DNA from: Paramylibacter kogurei
GTDB lineage: Bacteria; Pseudomonadota; Alphaproteobacteria; Rhodobacterales; Rhodobacteraceae
DNA length: 64,000 nt
Assembly: GCF_002742285.1 (NCBI RefSeq)
Contig: NZ_MDGM01000012.1
Span: 496,001 to 560,000, forward strand
Reading direction: 5' to 3'
The notes beneath the pieces were generated by a model. That model did no database searches and was not told the DNA's origin. It worked only from the letters and a program-made list of their open reading frames with translations. Positions 17,779 to 26,958 of this stretch are shown here, piece by piece. A program made the translations under genes and the position numbers. Position 1 is the stretch's first letter, and the number at the start of each line of letters is the position of its first letter.

Positions 17779-18360
17779 TTGGTTAACTTCGTTTTGCAAA
17801 CTAATTCATTTCAACACCCTGACGATTTCTGGGAAAGCACATTGAACAATCGCAAATTTTTGCTCTGGGCCACGGTCGGGATTCAGATTTTTTGTTCGGG
17901 TATCTTTATCGCCAATCTGGCGGTGTCGATCCTTGGGCTTCGCACGACAAGTATTGGCTGGCAATTGCGCGAAACTCTAGAAGTCAGCGCAAGTGTTGGG
18001 TTGATGCTGGGTGCTATTTTGGGTGTGCGGATGATTTTGCGCGCCGAACGAAGCCAGCAACGCGCCGAAGAAAAGCTTCGCGGTGCTTCGGATGCTTTTG
18101 TCACTGTTGTTAATCAAAAATTTCAACGATGGGCGCTTTCTGCCGCTGAAAAAGATGTCGCTTGGTTCACCATCAAAGGATTTTCAATCAAAGAAATCGC
18201 TCAGTTGCGTGGATCATCCGAAGGCACAGTAAAGGCACAAAGCAACGCGATTTATCGCAAAGTTGGCGTCAGCGGACGTGCGCAGCTTTTGTCGATTTTG
18301 GTTGATGATATGTTGATCAACAATGAAAAATTTGATGATCGCGAAGTATCGGATTTTTAG
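17779..18360 (+). CDS. Membrane-anchored LuxR/GerE-type transcriptional regulator
   Basis: The product of up to 193 residues has two membrane helices (about residues 29-52 and 68-88) and a short charged linker (RAERSQQRAEEKLRG). A C-terminal GerE-type helix-turn-helix (about 118-182) contains ALSAAEKDVAWFTIKGFSIK and SSEGTVKAQSNAIYRKVG. There is no receiver or autoinducer domain, so signal input must come from the membrane part or a partner. The first start is TTG 17779 without a ribosome-binding site. TTG 17842, preceded by GGGAAAG, is an equally good choice and would start just before helix 1. Confidence 0.8.
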   Translation: MVNFVLQTNSFQHPDDFWESTLNNRKFLLWATVGIQIFCSGIFIANLAVSILGLRTTSIGWQLRETLEVSASVGLMLGAILGVRMILRAERSQQRAEEKLRGASDAFVTVVNQKFQRWALSAAEKDVAWFTIKGFSIKEIAQLRGSSEGTVKAQSNAIYRKVGVSGRAQLLSILVDDMLINNEKFDDREVSDF

Positions 18361-18366
18361 CCCATA

Positions 18367-18396
18367 TTGTTTTTCCGATACCATCTGCGCTAGGCT
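18367..18396 (+). promoter_or_regulatory. Candidate promoter for the exported protein at 18425
   Basis: TTGTTT (18367-18372) and TAGGCT (18391-18396) are 18 bases apart, in the GCGCTAGGCT context often seen in Rhodobacterales -10 regions. The gene's ATG is 29 bases downstream of the -10. Confidence 0.4.
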
Positions 18397-18424
18397 TGGC
18401 CATATCGGTATCGGAGGTTTTGGT

Positions 18425-18994
18425 ATGTTGGCAAAAATTCTGTTCAAGTTATTCCTGTTTTCAACCGTTGCCACGATGGTGCAGGCCCAAGAGGGCGGAA
18501 TTGATTTTAGTGCGATGAAGATCGGTACAAAATTGACCACCCGCACCGTTTGGACGCCCCAATCAACCTTTGTTGCGGAATATATTGGCGCCAAAGATGG
18601 GTTTCATCTGATTCAAAATTACAAAGTTAAAGATGGATCATTAGAGGAAAATATTCTTGATGCCTATGATGATCAGGGGCGGCGCGTTTGGAGCACGCGC
18701 AACGGGCACACCAATCGATTTACCCCGTATTCCTGTCACTTTGTGATTGGCGAATGCAACCATCAATATGAATATTACAATGTGTTGACCAAGAAAATGG
18801 TGACCAATCAGTCGCGTTATTTCAATCGCCGAGAGGGTGATGTTTTTTATCTGGGAATATATCGCAGCGATGGATCACTACATGAGGTGGCCCATCAATT
18901 AGGCGCATATAATCTTCGCCTGTCAAATGTGCATCAAAACGCATTGGGCCAGGATTCTGGTTTTGAATTTATTGAATTGACCGTTCCTGAATAA
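18425..18994 (+). CDS. Exported protein of unknown function
   Basis: The 189-residue product has a signal peptide (MLAKILFKLFLFSTVATMVQAQ) and a mature domain rich in aromatic residues, with two cysteines close together (YSCHFVIGECNHQYEYY, about residues 99-115) that may form a disulfide. I recognise no family. ATG 18425 has GGAGG seven bases upstream; the open frame begins further upstream but overlaps the regulator gene. It is convergent with the VWA gene, from which it is separated by three bases. Confidence 0.75.
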   Translation: MLAKILFKLFLFSTVATMVQAQEGGIDFSAMKIGTKLTTRTVWTPQSTFVAEYIGAKDGFHLIQNYKVKDGSLEENILDAYDDQGRRVWSTRNGHTNRFTPYSCHFVIGECNHQYEYYNVLTKKMVTNQSRYFNRREGDVFYLGIYRSDGSLHEVAHQLGAYNLRLSNVHQNALGQDSGFEFIELTVPE

Positions 18995-18997
18995 AGT

Positions 18998-20122
18998 CTA
19001 TTCGCGGTTTTCAAGTTGTTGTTTCATTTCTGCGCGATAGTCGCTGATCAGTTTTTTAGGTTCTTCAATCAAGGGTGTTGAGCGTTGTTTTAACCAACCG
19101 CGATAAGGTTTGACTTCATCTTTGATGCGTTGGCTTAAAACATCTGCGCATGCGGCCTCTGGCGCGTTTTCTTTGGTGGCTTTGTTGAAATAATGGATCA
19201 TCGCCACCTGCCGCGCCGATGGATCGTTGCGTTTATAACAGCCAGCCAAAGAGACATATGCATTATGATAAACCACACCGATACGTCCTGCGTTCAGGTG
19301 TGTGCAATAATTGAAACGTGCCTGTTGGGCTTCTGCATCTTTGATCGCATTCAATTGATTGCGCAGCGCATTGGCGTCTTTTGCGGCGAAATATGTGCCC
19401 CCAGCAGTGTCCGATATCGCCTGAAGCTGGGTCGCAGTGGCATCGTCCACGTCAAACCCGATTGTATTCACAATGGTATTGATCCCCGCATCAACCAAGG
19501 CCGTTGCCGCGCCAACAGGATCACCGCCACAGGTTTCTTTGCCATCAGAAATAAGATAAACAACGGGGGCCAGATCGCCGTCTTTGGGGGGTGATAGCTG
19601 TGCCAATTCATTGCCGATAAATTCTAAAACCCCGCCAAGTGGGGTCCAGCCATTTGGAGAAAGATCGGCAATGCTGTCCTTAATTTTGGAGCGTCGGGAT
19701 TTAAACCCATGCACCATTTCAGATGCGGAACAGGATAACGCCTTGCCATCATCTTGGTTATTTCCTTGGTGTCCGTAAACCACCAATCCAACATTCACTT
19801 CGTTTGGAATGTCATTCAAAAATGAAATCGCTTCGCGTTTAGCGATGTTCATTTTCGTGTCCTTGCCCAGTTTGCCCGCCATTGACCCCGATGCGTCAAT
19901 CGCAAGGATCATATGGCTGGTGGGGCGTTTCGTGATTTTGGTTTGTGGAACAGGACATTCATCAAGCGTGTAGGGTGCAACGCTTACATCACAGCTTGCC
20001 AAATCAATCGGATATTCATCGACAAAACGTTGATAGAGCGCATCGCAATCGACACTGGATTCTTGTGCGTTGGCGAATGTGGAAATGCTGACTAAACTGG
20101 TGAAAATCAATACCGTGCGCAT
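18998..20122 (-). CDS. Exported von Willebrand factor A domain protein
   Basis: The 374-residue product begins with a signal peptide (MRTVLIFTSLVSISTFANAQ) and has six or more cysteines. A VWA domain (about residues 70-255) carries the metal-ion adhesion motif DASGS (76-80), with a second ligand region in GWTPLGGVLEF and SDGKETCGG. A cysteine-containing helical C-terminal region follows. It is probably periplasmic or surface-located and binds a protein partner through divalent metal. The family is widespread and the partner unknown. It is divergent from no obvious partner gene; nlpD lies upstream on the same strand. Confidence 0.88.
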   Translation of the reverse strand: MRTVLIFTSLVSISTFANAQESSVDCDALYQRFVDEYPIDLASCDVSVAPYTLDECPVPQTKITKRPTSHMILAIDASGSMAGKLGKDTKMNIAKREAISFLNDIPNEVNVGLVVYGHQGNNQDDGKALSCSASEMVHGFKSRRSKIKDSIADLSPNGWTPLGGVLEFIGNELAQLSPPKDGDLAPVVYLISDGKETCGGDPVGAATALVDAGINTIVNTIGFDVDDATATQLQAISDTAGGTYFAAKDANALRNQLNAIKDAEAQQARFNYCTHLNAGRIGVVYHNAYVSLAGCYKRNDPSARQVAMIHYFNKATKENAPEAACADVLSQRIKDEVKPYRGWLKQRSTPLIEEPKKLISDYRAEMKQQLENRE

Positions 20123-20209
20123 AACTGTCCCTTTGCTTATCCCTGAAAATATTTGATAAGCTTAGGCGCGACGGCAGGTTTTGTAAAATATTGCGGATTT
20201 TTCGGACAG

Positions 20210-20245
20210 GAAAATAACCACCCAACATGCGATTACGCTGGGTGG
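20210..20245 (-). terminator. Probable terminator downstream of nlpD-like gene
   Basis: On the minus strand CCACCCA (20245-20239) pairs with TGGGTGG (20224-20218) across a 14-base loop, and is followed by TTATTTT. It sits 8 bases after the stop of the gene at 20253. Confidence 0.5.
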
Positions 20246-20252
20246 AATGTTG

Positions 20253-21449
20253 TTACAGGTATGGTGTTGGATCAACGGCCTCTGTGCCGCGGCGCACCTC
20301 GAAATGCACAAATGGTGGGTTACCACCGGCCACTTTACCAATGGTTTGGCCACGGGTGACTGTGCTGCCTTTTTTCACGGATGCATCCGATACGTTTGAA
20401 TAAACCGTGTAAAGGTTATCTGGGTGACGCACCAAAATGATGGACGAGCCATTCACCGAATTGGACGTCAGTGCAACCGTACCATTTTCTGCGGCTTTGA
20501 CATCTGTGCCAGCGCTCGCTGCGAAATCGATCCCTTCGTTACCACCAGATTTTGACGAAAACCCACGCAGGATTTTCCCGTTAACGGGTTTAAGCAGCTT
20601 ACGTGAACTGGTTGTTGGTTTGCGCTCTGGCGCAGCCTCGGCCAGTTTTTCTGCTGGTTTTGCTGCGGGGACAGGTTTTGGTAAACTTGTTGTGGAACTT
20701 GGCGGTACGGGTGCCGATGAACCTGATCCGGGTTTGCTTACGGTTGTTGGGCGCGGGGCAGGTTGGGTGGCTGTGCTATTGCTCGCGACCTTCACTGGTG
20801 CGGCGGCAACAGCGGCGGAATTATCTTCGACGGGGATCAACAATTGTTGGCCCGTGCGCAAATTCAAATCCTTGTCCAGCCCGTTCCACGAAGCAAGTGA
20901 CGTAACCGACACGCCATACAGACGCGCGATTGTATATGCGGTTTCGCCCGTTTTCACCACATGGCGTTTGGGTTCAGTTCCCGTTGGAATACGTGCAGGT
21001 GAATTTGGCACATCTTCCAATGCGGAGGATGCGATATCTTCCACGCTGGATGGGGTTGCGGCCGTTTCGACAGGTGTGATTGGAACGCCGCGATCGGCAT
21101 TTTTCGGCAATGCCAAAACTTCGCCGTCGCGGGGCATATGATCAACCTTTAGCCCGTTAAATCGCGCCAATTCATCGGCGGAAATCCCCACACGCGCGGC
21201 CAAATCGGCCATTGTGTCGGATCGATTTGCAACAATCACCTGATAATTCGGGTATGTAATCACACCGCGTTCATCCGCTTGTGGGCGGGCTTGCGTTTTT
21301 TTAACATTGCTTCCAGGGATCGGATCAACCTTGCGCCCAATATCTGTGATTGAACGAATATCTTTGATATCATCACACGCGGTGAGTGCGAAAATGCTTG
21401 CGAAAATTATACCTGTCGACAGGTGAAAACGTTTCGTTTTCAATGACAT
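20253..21449 (-). CDS. nlpD: NlpD-like LysM/M23 lipoprotein with degenerate LytM active site
   Basis: Predicted outer-membrane lipoprotein (lipobox LTAC, Cys25) that activates cell-wall amidases or acts at septation. Two LysM modules (about residues 70-115 and 163-207) bind peptidoglycan; a Pro/Ala/Ser linker leads to an M23/LytM domain (about 290-398). Zinc-ligand positions are lost: GNEGID replaces HxxxD, YSNVSD replaces YxHLS, and FVHFEV replaces HLHFE. It is therefore probably non-catalytic, like E. coli NlpD and EnvC. It follows surE and pcm, the conserved surE-pcm-nlpD order. Confidence 0.88.
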   Translation of the reverse strand: MSLKTKRFHLSTGIIFASIFALTACDDIKDIRSITDIGRKVDPIPGSNVKKTQARPQADERGVITYPNYQVIVANRSDTMADLAARVGISADELARFNGLKVDHMPRDGEVLALPKNADRGVPITPVETAATPSSVEDIASSALEDVPNSPARIPTGTEPKRHVVKTGETAYTIARLYGVSVTSLASWNGLDKDLNLRTGQQLLIPVEDNSAAVAAAPVKVASNSTATQPAPRPTTVSKPGSGSSAPVPPSSTTSLPKPVPAAKPAEKLAEAAPERKPTTSSRKLLKPVNGKILRGFSSKSGGNEGIDFAASAGTDVKAAENGTVALTSNSVNGSSIILVRHPDNLYTVYSNVSDASVKKGSTVTRGQTIGKVAGGNPPFVHFEVRRGTEAVDPTPYL

Positions 21450-21486
21450 GTGCCTGTTTCCTTTGCCTGTTCACCCTCTGCGGGGC

Positions 21487-22137
21487 TTATCTGTGCACGC
21501 GTGGTGCGATGCCTTCTATTAATGGGACAAAACGAACGTCTTCTAATTCTTCGTAATCCAAGCCCGATGCGGTTTTTGTGACCTTGATCAGGGTTTGGAC
21601 TGTGTCCGACTGTCCTACTGGTAATACCATAATACCGCCCTCTTTCAACTGCGCCAAGAGGGTAGCGGGCGGATCTTCTGCAGCTGCGGTTAAAATGATG
21701 CGGTCAAAGGGGGCTTGGTCGGGCAGACCCAGCGCGCCGTCACCCACAATTATCGTCACATTCACCACGCCAAGATCGTTTAACGTTTTTGTCGCGGCCT
21801 GTGCCAGCGGGCGGTGGCGTTCAACGGAATAAACACGGCGCGAAAGCTGGCTGAGCACGGCGGCCTGAAAACCTGAACCAGTACCGATTTCCAAAACCTT
21901 GTGTCTTGGGCCAACCTCTAATGCTTGGGTCATTTTGCCAACAACCGATGGCATGGATAGGGTTTGCCCACAGGCAATCGGCAATGCCGCATCATCATAG
22001 GCATGTTTGGAAAAACTGCCCTGCGCAAATGGGTGGCGCGGGATCAATTCCATCGCATGCAACACACGTTTATCGCGCACACCTTTGTTGCGCAAAAGAA
22101 GCATGTATTGCATCATCAATTCGGGCGTCACCTGCAT
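21487..22137 (-). CDS. pcm: Protein-L-isoaspartate O-methyltransferase
   Basis: It repairs isoaspartyl residues in aged proteins using S-adenosylmethionine. The 216-residue protein has the SAM-binding motif [13 protein letters not shown] (about residues 80-92), the upstream [10 protein letters not shown] substrate loop and [13 protein letters not shown]. These are the standard PCMT motifs. Its ATG abuts the surE stop, and nlpD follows 37 bases downstream, so the three genes form one operon. Confidence 0.95.
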   Translation of the reverse strand: MQVTPELMMQYMLLLRNKGVRDKRVLHAMELIPRHPFAQGSFSKHAYDDAALPIACGQTLSMPSVVGKMTQALEVGPRHKVLEIGTGSGFQAAVLSQLSRRVYSVERHRPLAQAATKTLNDLGVVNVTIIVGDGALGLPDQAPFDRIILTAAAEDPPATLLAQLKEGGIMVLPVGQSDTVQTLIKVTKTASGLDYEELEDVRFVPLIEGIAPRVHR

Positions 22138-22899
22138 TTAAAACACTTCTTTCAATTGTGCGATCTGTGCATGCGCTGTCAGATCTACATGGCATGGGGT
22201 GACGGATATATATCCCGCCAGATTGGCGTGCACATCGGTTCCCGCAGCGGTGCTGGCGTGTTGCGGTGTGCCCTTGATCCAAAGCGTGTTTTCGCGCCGT
22301 TCTGTGCTAAACGGGGAACCGTGGCGAAACCCTTGTCTGGTAATTTTATGCCCCAAAACTTCGGCTGCGGGAACAGGTGGGAAATTCACATTGTAAAATA
22401 ACATGCCCTGATCCGCAGCCCATGCATCTGCATCCAGAATTTTTTGAACGGTTTCAACACCAAAGCTGCGCGCAGGATCGAATGTATAACAATCAGCAAG
22501 TGCGGGGCCGTAAAATTGCGACAGGGCGATTGATTTAATATCGTGCATCGCCGCCTCTATCGTGGCACCAACAGTGCCCGAATAAAGCGTGTTTTGCGCG
22601 GCATTATTGCCCTTGTTCACACCAGAGAGGATCAGATCAGGTTTGTTGCCACCCAGAATTTCAAACACACCCGCAATCACACAATCCGCAGGGGAACCAT
22701 GCACCGCAAATGCGCTGTCACCCCGATCATCATAATGCAGCGAATTGGTATAGGTAATGCAATGCCCAACCCCCGATTGTTCAACGGCAGGGGCGACAGT
22801 AGTGATGTTATTCGCATCTGTGAGTTTGCGCGCAATATCCAACAGCACCGCAAGGCCGGGTGCATCGATACCGTCATCATTGGTTATTAAAATGCGCAT
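22138..22899 (-). CDS. surE: 5'/3'-nucleotidase SurE
   Basis: A metal-dependent nucleoside monophosphate phosphatase linked to stationary-phase survival. The 253-residue protein begins MRILITNDDGIDAPG with the two catalytic aspartates. It also has SGVNKGNNAAQNTLYSGTVGA region motifs and GSPADCV. I chose ATG 22899, the family N-terminus, over the frame extending to 22929. It is the first gene of the surE-pcm-nlpD operon. Confidence 0.96.
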   Translation of the reverse strand: MRILITNDDGIDAPGLAVLLDIARKLTDANNITTVAPAVEQSGVGHCITYTNSLHYDDRGDSAFAVHGSPADCVIAGVFEILGGNKPDLILSGVNKGNNAAQNTLYSGTVGATIEAAMHDIKSIALSQFYGPALADCYTFDPARSFGVETVQKILDADAWAADQGMLFYNVNFPPVPAAEVLGHKITRQGFRHGSPFSTERRENTLWIKGTPQHASTAAGTDVHANLAGYISVTPCHVDLTAHAQIAQLKEVF

Positions 22900-23019
22900 C
22901 CCGTCCCCGATGTTAACTGCTGTTATCACTGCTAGCGGAGTTGGGGGGTGGTTAAAAGAGTCTTTTGTTCAAAAAAATGATTTCGCTTACCCTTACGTCA
23001 CAAATTTGTTGCGCCGAAT

Positions 23020-23043
23020 TGATATGTTGATTTGTGATATGTT
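23020..23043. repeat. Direct repeat TGATATGTT upstream of the 5'-nucleotidase gene
   Basis: TGATATGTT occurs at 23020-23028 and 23035-23043 with a 15-base period, 55-78 bases upstream of the start. It may overlap the promoter or form a paired binding site. I see no convincing Pho box. Confidence 0.3.
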
Positions 23044-23097
23044 CAAGGAGTAGGCTTTGAATAATCTTATAACGACAACACAAAACAGGGTGCTGCT

Positions 23098-24672
23098 ATG
23101 ACAAAAAAACTCCTCACTTCATTGGCATTGCTGGCGACAACGGCTGGTTATGCTTCTGCTGATTATTCGTTGACGATTCTGCATACCAACGATTTTCACG
23201 CACGTTTCGAACCCGTAAGCAAATATGATTCAGGCTGTGGCGAAGAAGATAACGCCGAAGGCAAATGTTTCGGTGGGTCCGCACGTTTGGTAAATGCGGT
23301 TGCGGATGCACGTAAACGATCCAACAATTCCATCTTGGTTGATGGTGGCGATCAATTCCAAGGCACATTGTTCTATACATATTACAAGGGCAAGGTTGCC
23401 GCGGAAATGATGAACAAAATGGAATATGACGCGATGACCGTGGGCAACCACGAATTCGATGATGGGCCAGAGGTTCTGCGCGGGTTCATGGATGCGGTTG
23501 ATTTCCCTGTGTTAATGTCAAACGCTGATTTTTCTGGTGAACCAAAGCTTGCGGATAAACTGGCAAAATCTACTGTGATCGAACGCGGTGGTGAAAAGCT
23601 TGGCCTGATCGGTTTGACACCAGTTGACACCAAAGAATTGTCCAGCCCAGGTGATAACGTTGTTTTCACAGATCCCGTTGGCGCGGTTCAAGGTGAAGTG
23701 GACAAGCTCACCGCAGAAGGCGTGAATAAAATTATCGTTCTGTCCCATTCAGGTTACGATGTTGACCAAGTGGTTGCAGCAGGCACAACAGGTGTCGATG
23801 TGATTGTTGGGGGCCATTCCAATACATTGCTGTCCAACACGAATGATCGCGCAGCGGGCCCATACCCGACAATGGTGAATGATACGGCGATTGTGCAGGC
23901 CTATGCCTATGGTAAATTTTTGGGCGAATTGAATGTCACATTCGATGACGCAGGCAATATTACAGAGGCAAAAGGTGAGCCGCTGATTATTGATGCCGCC
24001 GTTGCCGAAGACGAAGCCACCAAAGCGCGCATCGCCGAATTGGCCGTACCGTTGCAAGAAATTCGCGACAAGGTGATCGGATCAGCGGGCGGTGCCATCG
24101 AAGGTGATCGCGCAGTTTGCCGGATCGAAGAATGCTCCATGGGCAATCTGATTGCCGATGCGATGTTGGATCGCGTGAAGGATCAAGGCATTTCAATCGC
24201 GTTCCAAAATTCGGGCGGTGTACGCGCGAGCATTGATGCAGGCGAAGTGACAATGGGCGAGGTTTTGACCGTATTGCCATTCCAAAACACCTTGTCCACG
24301 TTCCAAGTCTCCGGTCAAACCTTAATCGACGCGCTTGAAAATGGTGTGAGCCAAGTGGAAGAAGTAAAAGGCCGCTTCCCACAGATTGCTGGCATGAAAT
24401 TCACATGGGATGCAGGTGTTGCACCAAACGAAGGTCGCGTCCAAGACGTGATGGTGATGAAAGACGGCGCATGGGTCGCCATTGATCCAGCCGCGATGTA
24501 TGGCGTTGTTTCAAACAACTTTGTGCGTGGTGGTGGTGATGGTTATAAAATGTTCCAAACTGCTGAAAATGCATATGATTTTGGCCCTGATGTTGCGGAT
24601 GTTTTAGCCGAATACATCGCCAAAAACGCCGATTACAAACCCTATGTTGATGGGCGTATCGCCAAGAAATAA
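23098..24672 (+). CDS. Periplasmic 5'-nucleotidase/metallophosphatase (UshA family)
   Basis: Predicted secreted enzyme that dephosphorylates nucleotides to recover nucleoside and phosphate. The 524-residue protein has a signal peptide (cleavage near ASA-DY, residue 21). The metallophosphatase motifs are HTNDFHARF, DGGDQFQGT, GNHEFDDGPE, LSHSGYDVD and GGHSN, and a C-terminal 5'-nucleotidase domain (about 330-510) contains NSGGVRASI. It is a single gene with its own promoter region and terminator. Confidence 0.93.
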   Translation: MTKKLLTSLALLATTAGYASADYSLTILHTNDFHARFEPVSKYDSGCGEEDNAEGKCFGGSARLVNAVADARKRSNNSILVDGGDQFQGTLFYTYYKGKVAAEMMNKMEYDAMTVGNHEFDDGPEVLRGFMDAVDFPVLMSNADFSGEPKLADKLAKSTVIERGGEKLGLIGLTPVDTKELSSPGDNVVFTDPVGAVQGEVDKLTAEGVNKIIVLSHSGYDVDQVVAAGTTGVDVIVGGHSNTLLSNTNDRAAGPYPTMVNDTAIVQAYAYGKFLGELNVTFDDAGNITEAKGEPLIIDAAVAEDEATKARIAELAVPLQEIRDKVIGSAGGAIEGDRAVCRIEECSMGNLIADAMLDRVKDQGISIAFQNSGGVRASIDAGEVTMGEVLTVLPFQNTLSTFQVSGQTLIDALENGVSQVEEVKGRFPQIAGMKFTWDAGVAPNEGRVQDVMVMKDGAWVAIDPAAMYGVVSNNFVRGGGDGYKMFQTAENAYDFGPDVADVLAEYIAKNADYKPYVDGRIAKK

Positions 24673-24688
24673 AGCATAATACATTTGG

Positions 24689-24716
24689 AAAAGGCCCTGC
24701 ATTGCGGGGCCTTTTT
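24689..24716 (+). terminator. Intrinsic terminator after the 5'-nucleotidase gene
   Basis: AAAAGGCCC pairs with GGGCCTTTT around a 9-base loop, ending in TTTTT, 17 bases after the stop codon. Confidence 0.85.
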
Positions 24717-24823
24717 GCATCTTTAGGTTGATATTGCGTGATCTGTGTCACTGCGAAAAGCGGTGGGATTTGATTAAAGTCTGGTATTCGATTTTTCATC
24801 CCATATTTGGAAGGGAGACTGAA

Positions 24824-25465
24824 ATGACCAATACCGATACGAATTTAGACACTTCAGCAAAAATTGCGGATCAACCAGCGCGTCCTGCGCATGTTTGGGA
24901 AGTTGTGGTTGGTTCATTTGTGGGGGGTGCTTTTTTAACAATTGCTGATTTGATCTTCAATAAAAGCAATTCCATCACAGGCAAAATTGTGGATTTTGTC
25001 ACGGCGCGCAACATGATTGGGCTTGGCCAAATTTGGCTGGAACTGATCGCGTTTGGATTGATGATTGGGCTGGGATTAGGTTTGTGTTTTGTTTATCGCC
25101 CACAGACCCGATTTGGTGCATTTACCAGAGGTTCCAGCGTGATTGCGGTGCTGACAGGTATGAATATCAGCGCAACATTGATGGCTGGAGAAGCCATAAG
25201 CCAGCAATTGATGTTGCGCGGGAATGTGGATGTTGCCACTGAAAAACCGCAAGCATATGGCCCACTGGGGTTGGGAACGTTGTTAAATGGCGATTCCAAT
25301 GCACATCTGAAAAACGTTCCGATTTCAGGTATGATATCCGTAAATTGTAAAGAAACCCTAAAGGTGGGGCGCGAAGATTATTGCCCTGTGGATGTCGAAC
25401 AATTGGACGCGGGCGTGCGTGAACAATTACAACCCGCGGGCCAACAGATTTGGTTCAAGAAGTGA
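24824..25465 (+). CDS. Membrane protein of unknown function
   Basis: The 213-residue product starts with a polar segment of about 30 residues. Three hydrophobic helices follow (about residues 35-52, 70-92 and 105-125), then a soluble C-terminal domain with two cysteines (SVNCKETL and EDYCPVDV, about 175-190) that could be disulfide-bonded if periplasmic. I recognise no family. ATG 24824 is preceded by GAAGGGAG; the frame extends upstream without another good start. It stands alone between a terminator and convergent serS. Confidence 0.75.
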   Translation: MTNTDTNLDTSAKIADQPARPAHVWEVVVGSFVGGAFLTIADLIFNKSNSITGKIVDFVTARNMIGLGQIWLELIAFGLMIGLGLGLCFVYRPQTRFGAFTRGSSVIAVLTGMNISATLMAGEAISQQLMLRGNVDVATEKPQAYGPLGLGTLLNGDSNAHLKNVPISGMISVNCKETLKVGREDYCPVDVEQLDAGVREQLQPAGQQIWFKK

Positions 25466-25501
25466 TCCGCTAAAATGAGCCGGCAAACCTGCATTAGATG
25501 A

Positions 25502-25552
25502 GCTTGGGGCCAAGCCCCAAGCGATGCCATTTGCACCAAAAAGTGCAAATGG
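25502..25552. terminator. Tandem-hairpin region between convergent genes
   Basis: Two stable stems sit back to back: GCTTGGGGC with GCCCCAAGC (3-base loop, 25502-25522) and CCATTTGCAC with GTGCAAATGG (6-base loop, 25527-25552). The second is followed on the plus strand by TTTTGGATATTTTT. It probably terminates both the membrane-protein gene and serS. Confidence 0.65.
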
Positions 25553-25577
25553 TTTTGGATATTTTTACAAAATGGAA
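25553..25577. repeat. Dispersed intergenic motif, copy 3
   Basis: TTTTGGATATTT, then TTACAAAATGGA; a more divergent copy of the motif at 9115 and 11681. It abuts the end of serS. Confidence 0.35.
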
Positions 25578-26870
25578 TTAGGCGAGTTGCCCATCCGCAG
25601 TCACCTGTGTTTTGCCGCCCAAATAGGGGTGCAATACGTCGGGCATGGTGATGGAACCATCGGCGTTTTGGCCATTTTCCAAAACCGCAATCAAGCAGCG
25701 CCCAACCGCAAGGCCAGAACCGTTTAGCGTGTGCACGAATTCGGGCTTTTTCTCGCCCTCGCGTTTGAACCGTGCATTCATGCGCCGTGCTTGGAAATCG
25801 CCGCAAACAGAACACGAGCTGATTTCGCGATAGGTGTTTTGGCCAGGCAACCACACCTCGATATCATGGGTGCGCTGGGCGCCAAATCCCATATCACCCG
25901 TGCAAAGAACCACGGTGCGATAGGCCAGATTGAGTTTTTCCAAAATACCTTCTGCGCATTTGGTCATGCGATCCAACTCTGCGCGGGAATCTTCGGGTTT
26001 TGTGACCGAAACCATTTCGACCTTTTCGAACTGGTGCTGGCGCAACATGCCCGATGTATCGCGCCCTGCTGATCCTGCCTCGGAGCGGAAACACAAGCTA
26101 TGCGCGGTGTAGCGACGGGGCAGGTAATCCTCTGAAATCATTGATCCTGCGACAATATTTGTGAGTGTCACCTCTGATGTTGGCACCAACCACCAACCGT
26201 TTGTGGTTTGATAACTATCTTCGGCGAACTTGGGCAATTGGCCTGTGCCAAGCATGGCTTCGTCGCGCACGAGCACTGGGGCGTTAACTTCTGTTAATCC
26301 GTTTTCTGATGTGTGGGTATCAAGCATGAATTGCGCCAATGCGCGGTGGATGCGTGCGATTGCACCGCTGAGCAGAACAAATCGTGCGCCGCTGAGCTTG
26401 GCCGCTGTTTCGAAATCCATACCGGGCATGACGCCTGTGATTTCAAAGTGTTCTTTGGCGTCGAAATCAAATGCTGGCGGGGTGCCCCATTTGTGAATTT
26501 CGACGTTATCATTTTCATCCGCACCCTCTGGCACATCGTCATGTGGGCTGTTTGGCAGGGCCATCAGAATGTCGTTTAATTTGGCATCTTCTACCTTTGC
26601 CTGTTCTTCGAGATCGGCAATTTCTGCTTTCTTTTCAGCAACTAAGGCGCGAAGGCGTTCAAATTCTGCATCGTCACCCTTGGCCTTGGCAGCACCCACA
26701 TTTTTAGAGGCCGCATTGCGATCGGCTAGGGCGGCTTCGGCGGCGGTGATTTTGGCGCGACGTGATTCATCAATGGCCAAAATTTCAGAGGACATCGGGG
26801 CCACACCACGTTTGGCCAAAGCGGCGTCAAAGGCAGATGGGTTTTCGCGAATTGCGCGGATATCGTGCAT
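25578..26870 (-). CDS. serS: Seryl-tRNA synthetase
   Basis: It charges tRNA-Ser. The 430-residue protein begins [15 protein letters not shown], with the long helical tRNA-binding arm over the first 110 residues. It then shows class II motif 2 ([19 protein letters not shown]), QFEKVEMV, and motif 3 near the C-terminus ([18 protein letters not shown]). Start 26870 gives the normal family length; the frame open to 27122 runs through a repeat array and is not coding. It lies divergent from yajC. Confidence 0.96.
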   Translation of the reverse strand: MHDIRAIRENPSAFDAALAKRGVAPMSSEILAIDESRRAKITAAEAALADRNAASKNVGAAKAKGDDAEFERLRALVAEKKAEIADLEEQAKVEDAKLNDILMALPNSPHDDVPEGADENDNVEIHKWGTPPAFDFDAKEHFEITGVMPGMDFETAAKLSGARFVLLSGAIARIHRALAQFMLDTHTSENGLTEVNAPVLVRDEAMLGTGQLPKFAEDSYQTTNGWWLVPTSEVTLTNIVAGSMISEDYLPRRYTAHSLCFRSEAGSAGRDTSGMLRQHQFEKVEMVSVTKPEDSRAELDRMTKCAEGILEKLNLAYRTVVLCTGDMGFGAQRTHDIEVWLPGQNTYREISSCSVCGDFQARRMNARFKREGEKKPEFVHTLNGSGLAVGRCLIAVLENGQNADGSITMPDVLHPYLGGKTQVTADGQLA

Positions 26871-26958
26871 GGGTTTGTCCCTGAATTGAAGTTTCGAATT
26901 GGGGGCGTGATACACCAAACCCATCGGATGGTTAAGCCCAAATATCGCCCCAAAACCA

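Noticed and set aside
20437..21141. A 234-codon open frame on the plus strand with many Ser, Thr and Gly residues.
   Set aside because: It is antisense to the nlpD-like gene, whose lipobox, LysM and M23 motifs are clear; composition follows from the third codon positions of that gene.
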